This document shows, in pieces, positions 30,611-38,045 of a stretch of DNA of 42,767 nt. Each line of letters begins with the position of its first letter. Position 1 is the stretch's first letter. Source of the DNA: a virus. Location: positions 1-42,767 of the IMG/VR virus record IMGVR_UViG_3300017831_000047. One strand, written 5' to 3'. Both the position numbers and the translations under genes were made by a program. The notes under the pieces were generated by a model. It did not search any database. It was not told the origin of the DNA and saw only the letters and a list, made by a program, of their open reading frames with translations.

Positions 30611-31555
30611 GTGATTTCGCCCTCTTCAGCCCTCGCCCTGATTGCTCCGGGCGATTCAATGGATATCACCCAGGTTCATGCGGAACTGGCGTGGATTGAG
30701 TCCCGCGCGTTGGATGCCGGAAATTCCCAGGGTGACGCTATGGCCGGTCCTCTCACCGTTCCAGGGCTCGTTCTGGGGGGAGTGAGCGTATCGACCAACG
30801 GCATGTTCTACTTCGGCTCCGATACGGGATCCGTGAACAATCTGGCTGTTACCACGTCCTTTCCTTCAGCCATGGCCAAGGGGCAGGTGATCGCCGTCAA
30901 AGTGGGCAATACCAATACGGGATCGGCCACGCTCAACGTCAACAGTCTGGGGGCTTACACCATCTTGCAGGCCGGGATTCAGCTGAGTGGTGGAGAACTC
31001 CCGGCTGGAGGATGGGTGCTCCTGGAGTTTGACGGGTCTTACTGGAACGTGGTCGGGATGGCTCCGGGGGGCAATCCCAATGTCGATGTAAAGATGCACG
31101 CCTTCCCCTCCGGGACCCGGATGCTCTTTCAGCAAGCGACAGTCCCTCCCGGCTGGACTCAGGACACCTCGGTTCAGAACGACTCGCTTCTCCGTATGGT
31201 CAATGGAAGCGGGGGTGGGGTCCATGGAGGAAATGGGGTTTCTTCCGTTCTATGGGGGGGTGCTTCTTCAGACGGGACGGCAATCAGCGTGTCCCAGATG
31301 CCTTCGCACAGTCACGGAGTGAATGATCCGGGGCATGCTCATTGGCAAATGACACAGACGGGGGGCGGAACTCCCTCACCGGGGAATATTCCAACTGGAA
31401 CATGTTGTGGGGCTCTAAGTCAAGCGAGTACTACGACGGAATATGCTGGTACTGGCATCTCTATCCAAAATAATGGGGGAGGAGCAGCCCATTCTCATAC
31501 CCTCTCGGCTCTTAACGTCAACACGCTGGATGTCATTGTGGGAGTGAAGAATTGA
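30611..31555 (+). CDS. tail fibre with HxH receptor-binding tip
   Basis: 314 residues. N-terminal virion anchor, a middle resembling fibre domains (VIAVKVGNTNTGSATLNVNSLGAYTILQ), and a C-terminal tip region FPSGTRMLFQQATVPPGWTQDTSVQNDSLLRMVNGSGG followed by histidine motifs MPSHSHGVNDPGHAH and AAHSHTL, like collar/knob tips of fibres in which HxH sites bind metal. Likely receptor-binding. GTG 30611 follows GAGGTGA. Confidence 0.75.
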   Translation: MISPSSALALIAPGDSMDITQVHAELAWIESRALDAGNSQGDAMAGPLTVPGLVLGGVSVSTNGMFYFGSDTGSVNNLAVTTSFPSAMAKGQVIAVKVGNTNTGSATLNVNSLGAYTILQAGIQLSGGELPAGGWVLLEFDGSYWNVVGMAPGGNPNVDVKMHAFPSGTRMLFQQATVPPGWTQDTSVQNDSLLRMVNGSGGGVHGGNGVSSVLWGGASSDGTAISVSQMPSHSHGVNDPGHAHWQMTQTGGGTPSPGNIPTGTCCGALSQASTTTEYAGTGISIQNNGGGAAHSHTLSALNVNTLDVIVGVKN

Positions 31556-31614
31556 TGCCCAAGGAAGACAGACTTCCTTATGACGATGGCCCGGATGAGG
31601 AGGAGGACGATTGA
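31555..31614 (+). CDS. 19-residue acidic peptide
   Basis: MPKEDRLPYDDGPDEEEDD, starting inside TGATG at the end of the fibre gene. Its GAG GAG GAG codons form the Shine-Dalgarno of the next gene, so it may be a leader whose translation controls that gene rather than a functional protein. Confidence 0.35.
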   Translation: MPKEDRLPYDDGPDEEEDD

Positions 31615-31844
31615 AGGTTGTCAAACTGTTCAAGACTGGCGAAACCCGGAACGAAGCCCGGATAAAGAGAGACCTCGTCCGGGAGTTCCGGAAGGCCATG
31701 CGGGAAAACCCGGAAAGTTTCTGTCTGACCTATTCTACGAGAAAAGGGATGGATTTTCGGGTCAGTTTTTCCGGTACGGTCTCGGAAGCCGTTGGACAGC
31801 TTGAGCGTGCAAAATTCGCCCTTATGAAGGAGATGGACCGTTGA
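31611..31844 (+). CDS. small hypothetical virion-region protein
   Basis: 77 residues, basic, alpha/beta (VVKLFKTGETRNEARIKRDLVREFRKAMRENPESFCLTYSTRKGMDFRVSF). TTG 31611 follows GGAGGAGG. Overlaps the next gene by four bases (TTGA). Not recognised. Confidence 0.6.
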   Translation: MKVVKLFKTGETRNEARIKRDLVREFRKAMRENPESFCLTYSTRKGMDFRVSFSGTVSEAVGQLERAKFALMKEMDR

Positions 31845-32155
31845 AAAAGCCGGAAAAGATCGAGCCGAATTGCCCGCTGATTCAGGTTCCATGCGTGGAA
31901 GAGGGGTGCCGGTTCTGGCTCCGGATGGAAAGACGCAACATCGCCACCGGCGCACGGGAGGAATATCACGAGTGCGCCTTTATCGTTCAGATAGGGGTCG
32001 CAACGGAGAACTCCATGGCTCTCAACCGGATGGTGGAATCGTTAGGAGCTTTCCGCGATCACACTGTAGAAGCTGTCCGGAATCATTCGCTCGCCATGGC
32101 GATGCATCTGGACAAGGGGTTCGGGAACCTTAAGGCCTTGGAGGAAAAACCGTGA
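31841..32155 (+). CDS. hypothetical protein with cysteine pairs
   Basis: 104 residues. N-terminal cysteines (CPLIQVPCVEEGC ... HEC) could bind a metal; the C-terminal half is helical (NRMVESLGAFRDHTVEAVRNHSLAMAMHLDKGFGNL). TTG 31841 with AAGGAGA upstream. Four-base overlaps on both sides. Unknown role. Confidence 0.6.
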   Translation: MKKPEKIEPNCPLIQVPCVEEGCRFWLRMERRNIATGAREEYHECAFIVQIGVATENSMALNRMVESLGAFRDHTVEAVRNHSLAMAMHLDKGFGNLKALEEKP

Positions 32156-32526
32156 TCCGGAATTTGCGTTCCTCCGAAAAACTGCCCGAGTGGTCCGATC
32201 TCATTTTCCGGCGACTGGATCCTGAATGGGTGTGGGTATTGGAGGAATCAGAAGAAATTAGGGTTGTTCTCGTTGCGGCTCCCGTTCATGACCTGGTTCT
32301 GCTGTGTCGGGTGCAGTCGCACTATCCAAAAGAGCGGATGTGGTGGAAGAAGATCATGCAGAAAGTGGCCTCCGATTGTCTCAATCGAGGATTCAGCACC
32401 TATTTGTGTACCACGGTGCCGGAAGATCGGGCCTCGCGGGGATTGAATGCTTTTTTCCGAAGGCATGGGGCCCGTGAGGGTAAAGAAGGAATCTGCTTCA
32501 TCGGCGAATGGGAGAAGATCGCATGA
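32152..32526 (+). CDS. putative GNAT-like protein
   Basis: 124 residues. The order of strands and helices (WVWVLEESEEIRVVLVAAPVHDLVLLCRVQSH...WWKKIMQKVASDCLNRGFSTYLCTTVPED...GLNAFFRRHGAREGKEGICFIGEW) resembles the acetyltransferase fold, but the acetyl-CoA loop is not clear. Such proteins recur between fibre and ejection genes in podoviruses. GTG 32152 overlaps the previous stop. Confidence 0.5.
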   Translation: MIRNLRSSEKLPEWSDLIFRRLDPEWVWVLEESEEIRVVLVAAPVHDLVLLCRVQSHYPKERMWWKKIMQKVASDCLNRGFSTYLCTTVPEDRASRGLNAFFRRHGAREGKEGICFIGEWEKIA

Positions 32527-33272
32527 GTCTTAATTTCGGAAGCGGAAGCCAGACAAGTACAACAAGCGGGACAACCAGCACAAAAGGAACCTCGTCCGGA
32601 TCGTCCAAATCCAGCCAGTCGATTGCCCCCATGTCTTCGACGGAAAAGGGGTTGACCCGGAGCTTGGCCTCTTATTCCCCAAACTACATGAATCCGGCGA
32701 CCTCCGGAGGACTGTCGGCCATCATGAATATGTATCAGACCGGAATGCAACCGACGAAAGCCCAGCAAAGCGGCCTTCAATCGATCGAACAGTCCCAGTT
32801 GGCCGCAGACCAGCAAGGGTTGAATTTTTCGCTATTCGGTCCCGGGGGATGGATGGATCAAATCAACAACCAGATGGCCGACCGGGGAATGACCAACTCT
32901 TCCGTCGACACGATGGCTCAAACAGGAGCAGTGGAAAACGCCCAGAATCTCATGAACCAGGACGTTCAAAATGCCAATTCCCAATACCAGCAGGGAATGC
33001 TGAACCTTCCCTACGAGAATGCCAATGTTCTGTCCGGTCTGGCCTCTCTGGGTTTGAATGTCTCCGGCCAAAACGCTCGCGTCATGCAGGGGCTTCTCGG
33101 ACTTCTGACTCAGCGGGATATGGCCAACGCAACCCAAACCGGGAACTTCAACCAATCCACGAACCAGACGCAGAATTACAACTCCACGACGACCGGCAAT
33201 AGCAGTTCCTTCGGGATCGGCACCGGAAACTTGGGAGGCGGCCTCGTAGCCGGCCTGACTGCGGGCTTATAA
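32523..33272 (+). CDS. putative ejection / internal virion protein, Ser-Gln-Asn rich
   Basis: 249 residues. Low-complexity Ser/Thr/Gly N-terminus (SQTSTTSGTTSTKGTSSGSSKSSQ), a helical, Gln/Asn-rich centre with few charges (QTGMQPTKAQQSGLQSIEQSQLAADQQGL), and a C-terminal Asn/Thr-Gly tail. This composition matches small ejected proteins that cross the cell envelope. ATG 32523 with GGGAGAAG upstream. Confidence 0.6.
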   Translation: MSLNFGSGSQTSTTSGTTSTKGTSSGSSKSSQSIAPMSSTEKGLTRSLASYSPNYMNPATSGGLSAIMNMYQTGMQPTKAQQSGLQSIEQSQLAADQQGLNFSLFGPGGWMDQINNQMADRGMTNSSVDTMAQTGAVENAQNLMNQDVQNANSQYQQGMLNLPYENANVLSGLASLGLNVSGQNARVMQGLLGLLTQRDMANATQTGNFNQSTNQTQNYNSTTTGNSSSFGIGTGNLGGGLVAGLTAGL

Positions 33273-33281
33273 GGAGCGTCC

Positions 33282-35132
33282 ATGGGATTTCTCTCTTCTC
33301 TTGAAAGCGGGATGGATACGGCCGGAAGGGTGTTGGGACTGCCCGTGGTCTCCCCGCTTCTCGAACTTCCTCAATACCTTCATCGGAAGAATCAGGATGC
33401 GGCTCTTGAAAAGGCGGTCGGCTCTCTTGATCAAAAAGGGGCTCCTTCCCGGAGTCTGCTTTACCCCACGGCTCCAGTGAACGGAAATGCGCCGACTCCT
33501 TCCGGAAGTTTGGGGCTCCTCGCATCAGCCGATCCTCCCCTTCCGGCCAATTTTAAACCGGGGCAACCTCTTCCTCGTCCTTCGGCACAGGAGATCCCTC
33601 AAGGGGCGCAAATCGCGCAGGGTCCACCCCGATTGGTGTCGTCTGCCACTCCTCCCGGCACGAGGTCGAAAGAGTTCCTGGGAACCCTGCAGAAGATCTA
33701 CAGCCCTGAAGCCTTGGCCTCCATGAAGAAAACCGATCCGAAGCAATATGCCAAGGTCATGGCCTTCCGGGGGATTGCCAACTACGACCAGGGGAATGCC
33801 CAAGGTGCGGTGGCCGATTTGGTGGAGGCCGGCCTTCCGGCGACCGACGCCATTGCGATCCTGCAGGAGCAGAAGGCCCAGAAGGCGATGGGTCAGTTCG
33901 GAGAGACCCTCCAGAATCTCTTGAAAGGACCGGCTCCAGCACCAGGTCCAAAGCCTCCGGTCATGGTTCCGCCCGAGCGTTTGTCTCCCATGAGTCAGAC
34001 GGGATCGGGCCAGGCAATTCCGGCGTCGTTTCCTCAAGGGGTGGGAAGCTCCACTCTTCCCACGGCTCGGGATGGGATGCCCCTCACAAAGCAGGAGTTC
34101 ACGCAGAAGGCCTTCAAGGCTCTTCTGTCCGTTCCTCCGGCCCAGAGGAATGCGGCCTTCCAACAGGTGCAGCAAATCGCTTCAACCCTTCCGGACAGGA
34201 AGGAATTAGCCCCTCTTCGGGCCCAGCAACAGCTTCCTGCCTTTGAAGCCGGGTTGAGCGCGGCCAGAACGCCCCAGGACGTTCAGAATCTGATCGCCTC
34301 CCAGATCCGGAAGCTCCCGGTTGCCGCCCGTGATCCCTTCATCAAATCGATCAGCCCTCTTCTTGCGAACTGGCAGAAAAACTATGCGGTCCAACAGAAG
34401 GAAAGCACCCTCACCGGACCGGCTCTGGATCTTGCCGCCAAGCAGTATCTGGCAACAGGCACCATGCCGTCTTTCGGAATGCAGGGGCAGAAACAGAAAG
34501 AAGCGGTCATGAACCGGGCGGCCCAAATGCAGCAATCCGAAGGGTTGACCCCGGACGATGTCGTTTTCAACCAGAACGAGTTGAAAACCGCGAGACAAGC
34601 GTTGGGGCAGATCCAGAAATCCCAGGGGATGATCATGCAGTACGAGGAAACGGCTTACAAGAATGCCGATCTGGCCCTCAAGGCTGCGGATCAGACCGAT
34701 CGGACGGGAGTTCCTCTGCTCAATCGCTGGAAGATGGCCCTAATAAGCGGGGTGGGGGGAAGTCCGGAGGTGGCCCGTTTCAATGCGGCCAACCAGACCT
34801 TTGTGAATGAATACGCCAAGGTCATGTCGGGGGGATACGGAGCGTCGGCCACTTCGGATTCGGCCCGGCAGGAGGCCCTCTCGATGCTCAACACCGCCCA
34901 GACACCGGAGCAATACCGGGCCGTTGTGGATCAGCTCAAGAAGGAAATGAACAACCGGATGCAGGCGATGAAGGATACCCGAGCCTTCCTGGAGAACCAG
35001 ATGAAACGGGCGATTTCCGGGAAACGGGCTCCCTCTTCGGGAGGTCTGCCCAAAGGGGCCATCCCTGGAACCTTCCGAGGACAAAAAGGATATCTCCTGA
35101 ACGGCCGCTTCTACCCGGAGAAGACCCAATGA
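33282..35132 (+). CDS. putative ejection / internal virion protein
   Basis: 616 residues, Ala/Gln/Pro-rich and largely helical, with an amphipathic N-terminus (GFLSSLESGMDTAGRVLGLPVVSPLLELP). The middle has Pro-rich linkers (GPAPAPGPKPPVMVPP). The C-terminal half has long helices (DVVFNQNELKTARQALGQIQKSQGMIMQYEETAYKNADLALKA) and a GYGASATSDSARQEALSMLNTAQTPEQYRAVVDQLKKEM segment shared by many podovirus ejection proteins. Overlaps the next gene by four bases. Confidence 0.65.
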   Translation: MGFLSSLESGMDTAGRVLGLPVVSPLLELPQYLHRKNQDAALEKAVGSLDQKGAPSRSLLYPTAPVNGNAPTPSGSLGLLASADPPLPANFKPGQPLPRPSAQEIPQGAQIAQGPPRLVSSATPPGTRSKEFLGTLQKIYSPEALASMKKTDPKQYAKVMAFRGIANYDQGNAQGAVADLVEAGLPATDAIAILQEQKAQKAMGQFGETLQNLLKGPAPAPGPKPPVMVPPERLSPMSQTGSGQAIPASFPQGVGSSTLPTARDGMPLTKQEFTQKAFKALLSVPPAQRNAAFQQVQQIASTLPDRKELAPLRAQQQLPAFEAGLSAARTPQDVQNLIASQIRKLPVAARDPFIKSISPLLANWQKNYAVQQKESTLTGPALDLAAKQYLATGTMPSFGMQGQKQKEAVMNRAAQMQQSEGLTPDDVVFNQNELKTARQALGQIQKSQGMIMQYEETAYKNADLALKAADQTDRTGVPLLNRWKMALISGVGGSPEVARFNAANQTFVNEYAKVMSGGYGASATSDSARQEALSMLNTAQTPEQYRAVVDQLKKEMNNRMQAMKDTRAFLENQMKRAISGKRAPSSGGLPKGAIPGTFRGQKGYLLNGRFYPEKTQ

Positions 35133-36757
35133 GCGGCATCGTTCTGACACCGGACCAGTTGAAAGAATTCAAGCCTGACCCGGGCATCAAACTCACTCCT
35201 CAGGACATGAAGGACTTTGTTCCTGAAGGAGGGGCACAAAAAGCGTCTCCGGCTTCTTCCTCCCCCCAAAAAAGGAAGTGGTCCCAGGTGCCGGGAGAAG
35301 CTCTGAAAAATGCTCTTCCTTCGCTCGGGAAAACGGCCGAAAACATCGGATCGTCCCTTCTTCATCCGCTGGATACCGTGGAGGCCGGGGTCAGGGGACT
35401 TTCGGGAGGCCTGGATCTCTTTCTGAAGGCCATGGACCTCCATCCCTCGAAGCTCTATCGACACCCCGAGGAATATCAGAAAGACGTGGCGGTGGCCCGC
35501 TCCCTCCTGCATCACCTTTCCGGCCGCTACGGTTCCGAGGATGCGATCAAGAACACCTTGGCTACTGATCCAGCGGGAGCTCTTCTGGATGCGTCGGCCC
35601 TCTTGTCTCCCGCCTCGGGACTCCTTCGAAAAGCAGGACTTCCTGACGCTGCCTCCGTCGCTGACAGGGTGACTCAGGCCCCCGTGGCTCTGGCTGTGAA
35701 AGGGGCAAAGAAGGGGAGCCAGCTTGCCGGTAAAGGAGTGGCCCAGGTTTTGGGGAAAACGACCGGGGCAGGAGCGGAGGCTGTTGCGGAGTCGGTGAAG
35801 GGTCGTCCGGGATTTGTCGAATTGATGCGGGGAGGACCCCAGGAGGAAGAGGACCTGGCCAACAAGGCCTTGGCTCGTCTGGCCCAGCTCAAGATGGAGC
35901 GAAGTCAGAAGTATGACGCCGCCTTGAAAGATCTCGGGAATCCCCTCCTGTCGACCGAACCGATGGCCCGAAATTACGTGAATGTGATGAAAAAAATGGG
36001 AGTGGCCGCTCCCGGGGGAAAGACGCTGGATTTCTCGAAGTCGAGTTTGGGATTCGATGAAGGTCTTCCAAAGCTCGAGGCGGCTCATCAACTTTTCCGG
36101 GATGCGTGGATGAAAAAGAACGTGGGGCTCCAGGAAGCCGTGGTCTTGAAGCATCAGGTGGGGAACCTTCTGGATTCCACGAAGCCGGGAAGTCGGGCCC
36201 AGATGGTCCTGACAAAGCTCGTGAAAGGGATCGACGATGTGCTGAAACAGCATCCGGGCTACCGCAAGATGAACTTGGAGTATGCGGCCCAATCCAACCT
36301 CATCTCCCAACTTGAAAAGGCGTTTTCGCTGAAATCGGCCAACAGGAAAAATATCCAGACCATCCTCACCAAGATGCACACCCATTCGAAGCGGAAGAAT
36401 GATTTCTCCCGGGCGCTCATGGAAAAGCTTGATCCCACCGGCGACCTCGCGGCCCGGATGCGGGGGATGATGATGAAACCGGCGTTCAGGCATGGAATGA
36501 CCGGCACATGGGGAACGGGGATCCTGACGGGAGAAGGGGTGCTTGGGGGCTACGGACTGTATGGACACTCGGTCGCTCTTCCGGGGGTGGGGCTCGGAGC
36601 TCTGGCCTTGACCTCTCCTCGTCTGGTGGGAGAGGCGGGGAATCTCCTTGGCAAAGGAGGAAGGGTGGTCGGATCGCTGGCGAAGCGGAGTCGACTTCCG
36701 GCGTCTGGACTTCTGGCCATCCTTGAAGAGGAAGGAGCGCTCACCAATGGCCAATAA
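35129..36757 (+). CDS. putative large internal virion protein
   Basis: 542 residues. The N-terminus has two short repeats (LTPDQLKEF and LTPQDMKDF). Helical, Gly/Ala-rich stretches (PLDTVEAGVRGLSGGLDLFLKAM, GALLDASALLSPASGLL) and a hydrophobic C-terminal region (GTGILTGEGVLGGYGLYGHSVALPGVGLGALAL) suggest membrane-active ejection. No lysozyme or transglycosylase motif seen. It overlaps the ATP-grasp gene by 11 bases. Confidence 0.6.
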   Translation: MSGIVLTPDQLKEFKPDPGIKLTPQDMKDFVPEGGAQKASPASSSPQKRKWSQVPGEALKNALPSLGKTAENIGSSLLHPLDTVEAGVRGLSGGLDLFLKAMDLHPSKLYRHPEEYQKDVAVARSLLHHLSGRYGSEDAIKNTLATDPAGALLDASALLSPASGLLRKAGLPDAASVADRVTQAPVALAVKGAKKGSQLAGKGVAQVLGKTTGAGAEAVAESVKGRPGFVELMRGGPQEEEDLANKALARLAQLKMERSQKYDAALKDLGNPLLSTEPMARNYVNVMKKMGVAAPGGKTLDFSKSSLGFDEGLPKLEAAHQLFRDAWMKKNVGLQEAVVLKHQVGNLLDSTKPGSRAQMVLTKLVKGIDDVLKQHPGYRKMNLEYAAQSNLISQLEKAFSLKSANRKNIQTILTKMHTHSKRKNDFSRALMEKLDPTGDLAARMRGMMMKPAFRHGMTGTWGTGILTGEGVLGGYGLYGHSVALPGVGLGALALTSPRLVGEAGNLLGKGGRVVGSLAKRSRLPASGLLAILEEEGALTNGQ

Positions 36758-38045
36758 ACCCCTTCGGATCGCTTTCCTGACCAAGGATGGTACCTATCTG
36801 CCCTTTGCCGTCCGCTGCCTCATCGAAGGGTGCGAGGTGCGGGCTGTCTGGACGAGGCCCCGCAAAAGCCGGATCGGCGTCGGAATGGTAGACGAGCTTC
36901 CTCTGGGTGCGCTTCCGAAATGGAAGCCGGATGCCGTCATCGTCGATTGCACCGGGATGGGGAAAATTGCCGATCGACTCAGGAAAGCGGGGCTTCCCGT
37001 CTATGGAGGTTCCGAATTGGCCGATCTTCTCGAATACGAGCGGGACAAGGTTCTGGACCTTCTCAAGCAGGCCGGGATCGCTGTTCCGGAGACCTATTCC
37101 ACCCGGAATGTCTCTCAGGCGATCGCCCATGTCCGAAAGACGGGAGGGTCTTTCGTGATCAAGCTGGACGGGGAGAAAGGGGCAGGATCCTCCCTCACGT
37201 ATGTCGGGACTGGTCCGGAGGATGTGATCGAAATGCTCGAAACCTACTCGGGGAAGATCGGAGGGGCCATCATCAATCTCCAGACCAAGGTCCAGGGAGT
37301 TGAGATCAGCACCGAGGGATTCTTCGACGGACGGACTTTCCTTCCCGGTCTTTGGAACCACACCCTCGAGCGCAAGAAGTTCATGAATGGGGATATCGGC
37401 CCGAACACGGGATGCGCGGGAGACGTGATGTGGTGGACCGACACCAACCGGGTGATCGAAGAGGGGATCAAAAAGCTTGAGCCAGTCTTGGCGAAAATGG
37501 GATTTTACGGGCAGATCGACCTGAATACCATTGTCGAACGGAGCTGGGAGGATGGAAAAAAGGATCCCGTTCTGAAGGTCTGGGGGCTCGAACTGACTCC
37601 CCGTTTCGGGATCAATGCCTCCGTCACCCTGATGCAGCTGGTGAACCAGCCCATGTCTCGGTATTTCGTGGAGGCGGCCCACCGGGAAATCAAGGATATC
37701 AAGAAGGACAAAGGATACGCCCTGTCCGTGACGGTTTCCATCCCGCCCCATCCGAACAAGACTGCTGAGATTCCGTCGAAGGATATTCCGGTGTTGTTCC
37801 CGCTGGAGATGCTTTCGCACGTCAATCCGCTCGACATGTGGTGGAACGGGGATCATTTCGAGAGCGCGGGGGATGGGGGCTGGATCTGCTCCCCGGCCGG
37901 GACGGGATCCTCCATTAAAGAAGCGAAGTATGACGCCTATCGGATGGTCGACGAGATCAACCTTCCCAACAAGCAGTACAGGACGGATATCGGCGACAAG
38001 GCGGAGGAGGATATCAAGACCCTTGAGCGGTGGGGGATGTTGTGA
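36747..38045 (+). CDS. PurD-like ATP-grasp ligase in the virion gene cluster
   Basis: 432 residues with the glycinamide-ribonucleotide-synthetase layout: an N-terminal Rossmann-like domain (LRIAFLTKDGTYLPFAVRCLIEGCEVRAVW), ATP-grasp A domain (FVIKLDGEKGAGSSLTYV), GVEISTEGFFDGRTFLPG, then the signature GDIGPNTGCAGDVMWW and the metal/ATP end GLELTPRFGINASVTLMQL. The classical PurD N-terminal GxxGREH motif is absent, so the substrate may differ from phosphoribosylamine. Its location between ejection and fibre genes suggests a virion-assembly or surface-modification ligase rather than purine synthesis. ATG 36747 with AAGGAG upstream. Confidence 0.8.
   Translation: MANKPLRIAFLTKDGTYLPFAVRCLIEGCEVRAVWTRPRKSRIGVGMVDELPLGALPKWKPDAVIVDCTGMGKIADRLRKAGLPVYGGSELADLLEYERDKVLDLLKQAGIAVPETYSTRNVSQAIAHVRKTGGSFVIKLDGEKGAGSSLTYVGTGPEDVIEMLETYSGKIGGAIINLQTKVQGVEISTEGFFDGRTFLPGLWNHTLERKKFMNGDIGPNTGCAGDVMWWTDTNRVIEEGIKKLEPVLAKMGFYGQIDLNTIVERSWEDGKKDPVLKVWGLELTPRFGINASVTLMQLVNQPMSRYFVEAAHREIKDIKKDKGYALSVTVSIPPHPNKTAEIPSKDIPVLFPLEMLSHVNPLDMWWNGDHFESAGDGGWICSPAGTGSSIKEAKYDAYRMVDEINLPNKQYRTDIGDKAEEDIKTLERWGML

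Noticed and set aside
35111-36784. Very long open frames on the minus strand opposite late genes (also 36741-37856, 37937-39178, 29036-30295, 21324-22361).
   Set aside because: They lie antisense to recognisable virion genes, have unnatural composition and no ribosome binding sites; GC-rich third positions of the real genes keep the complement free of stops.
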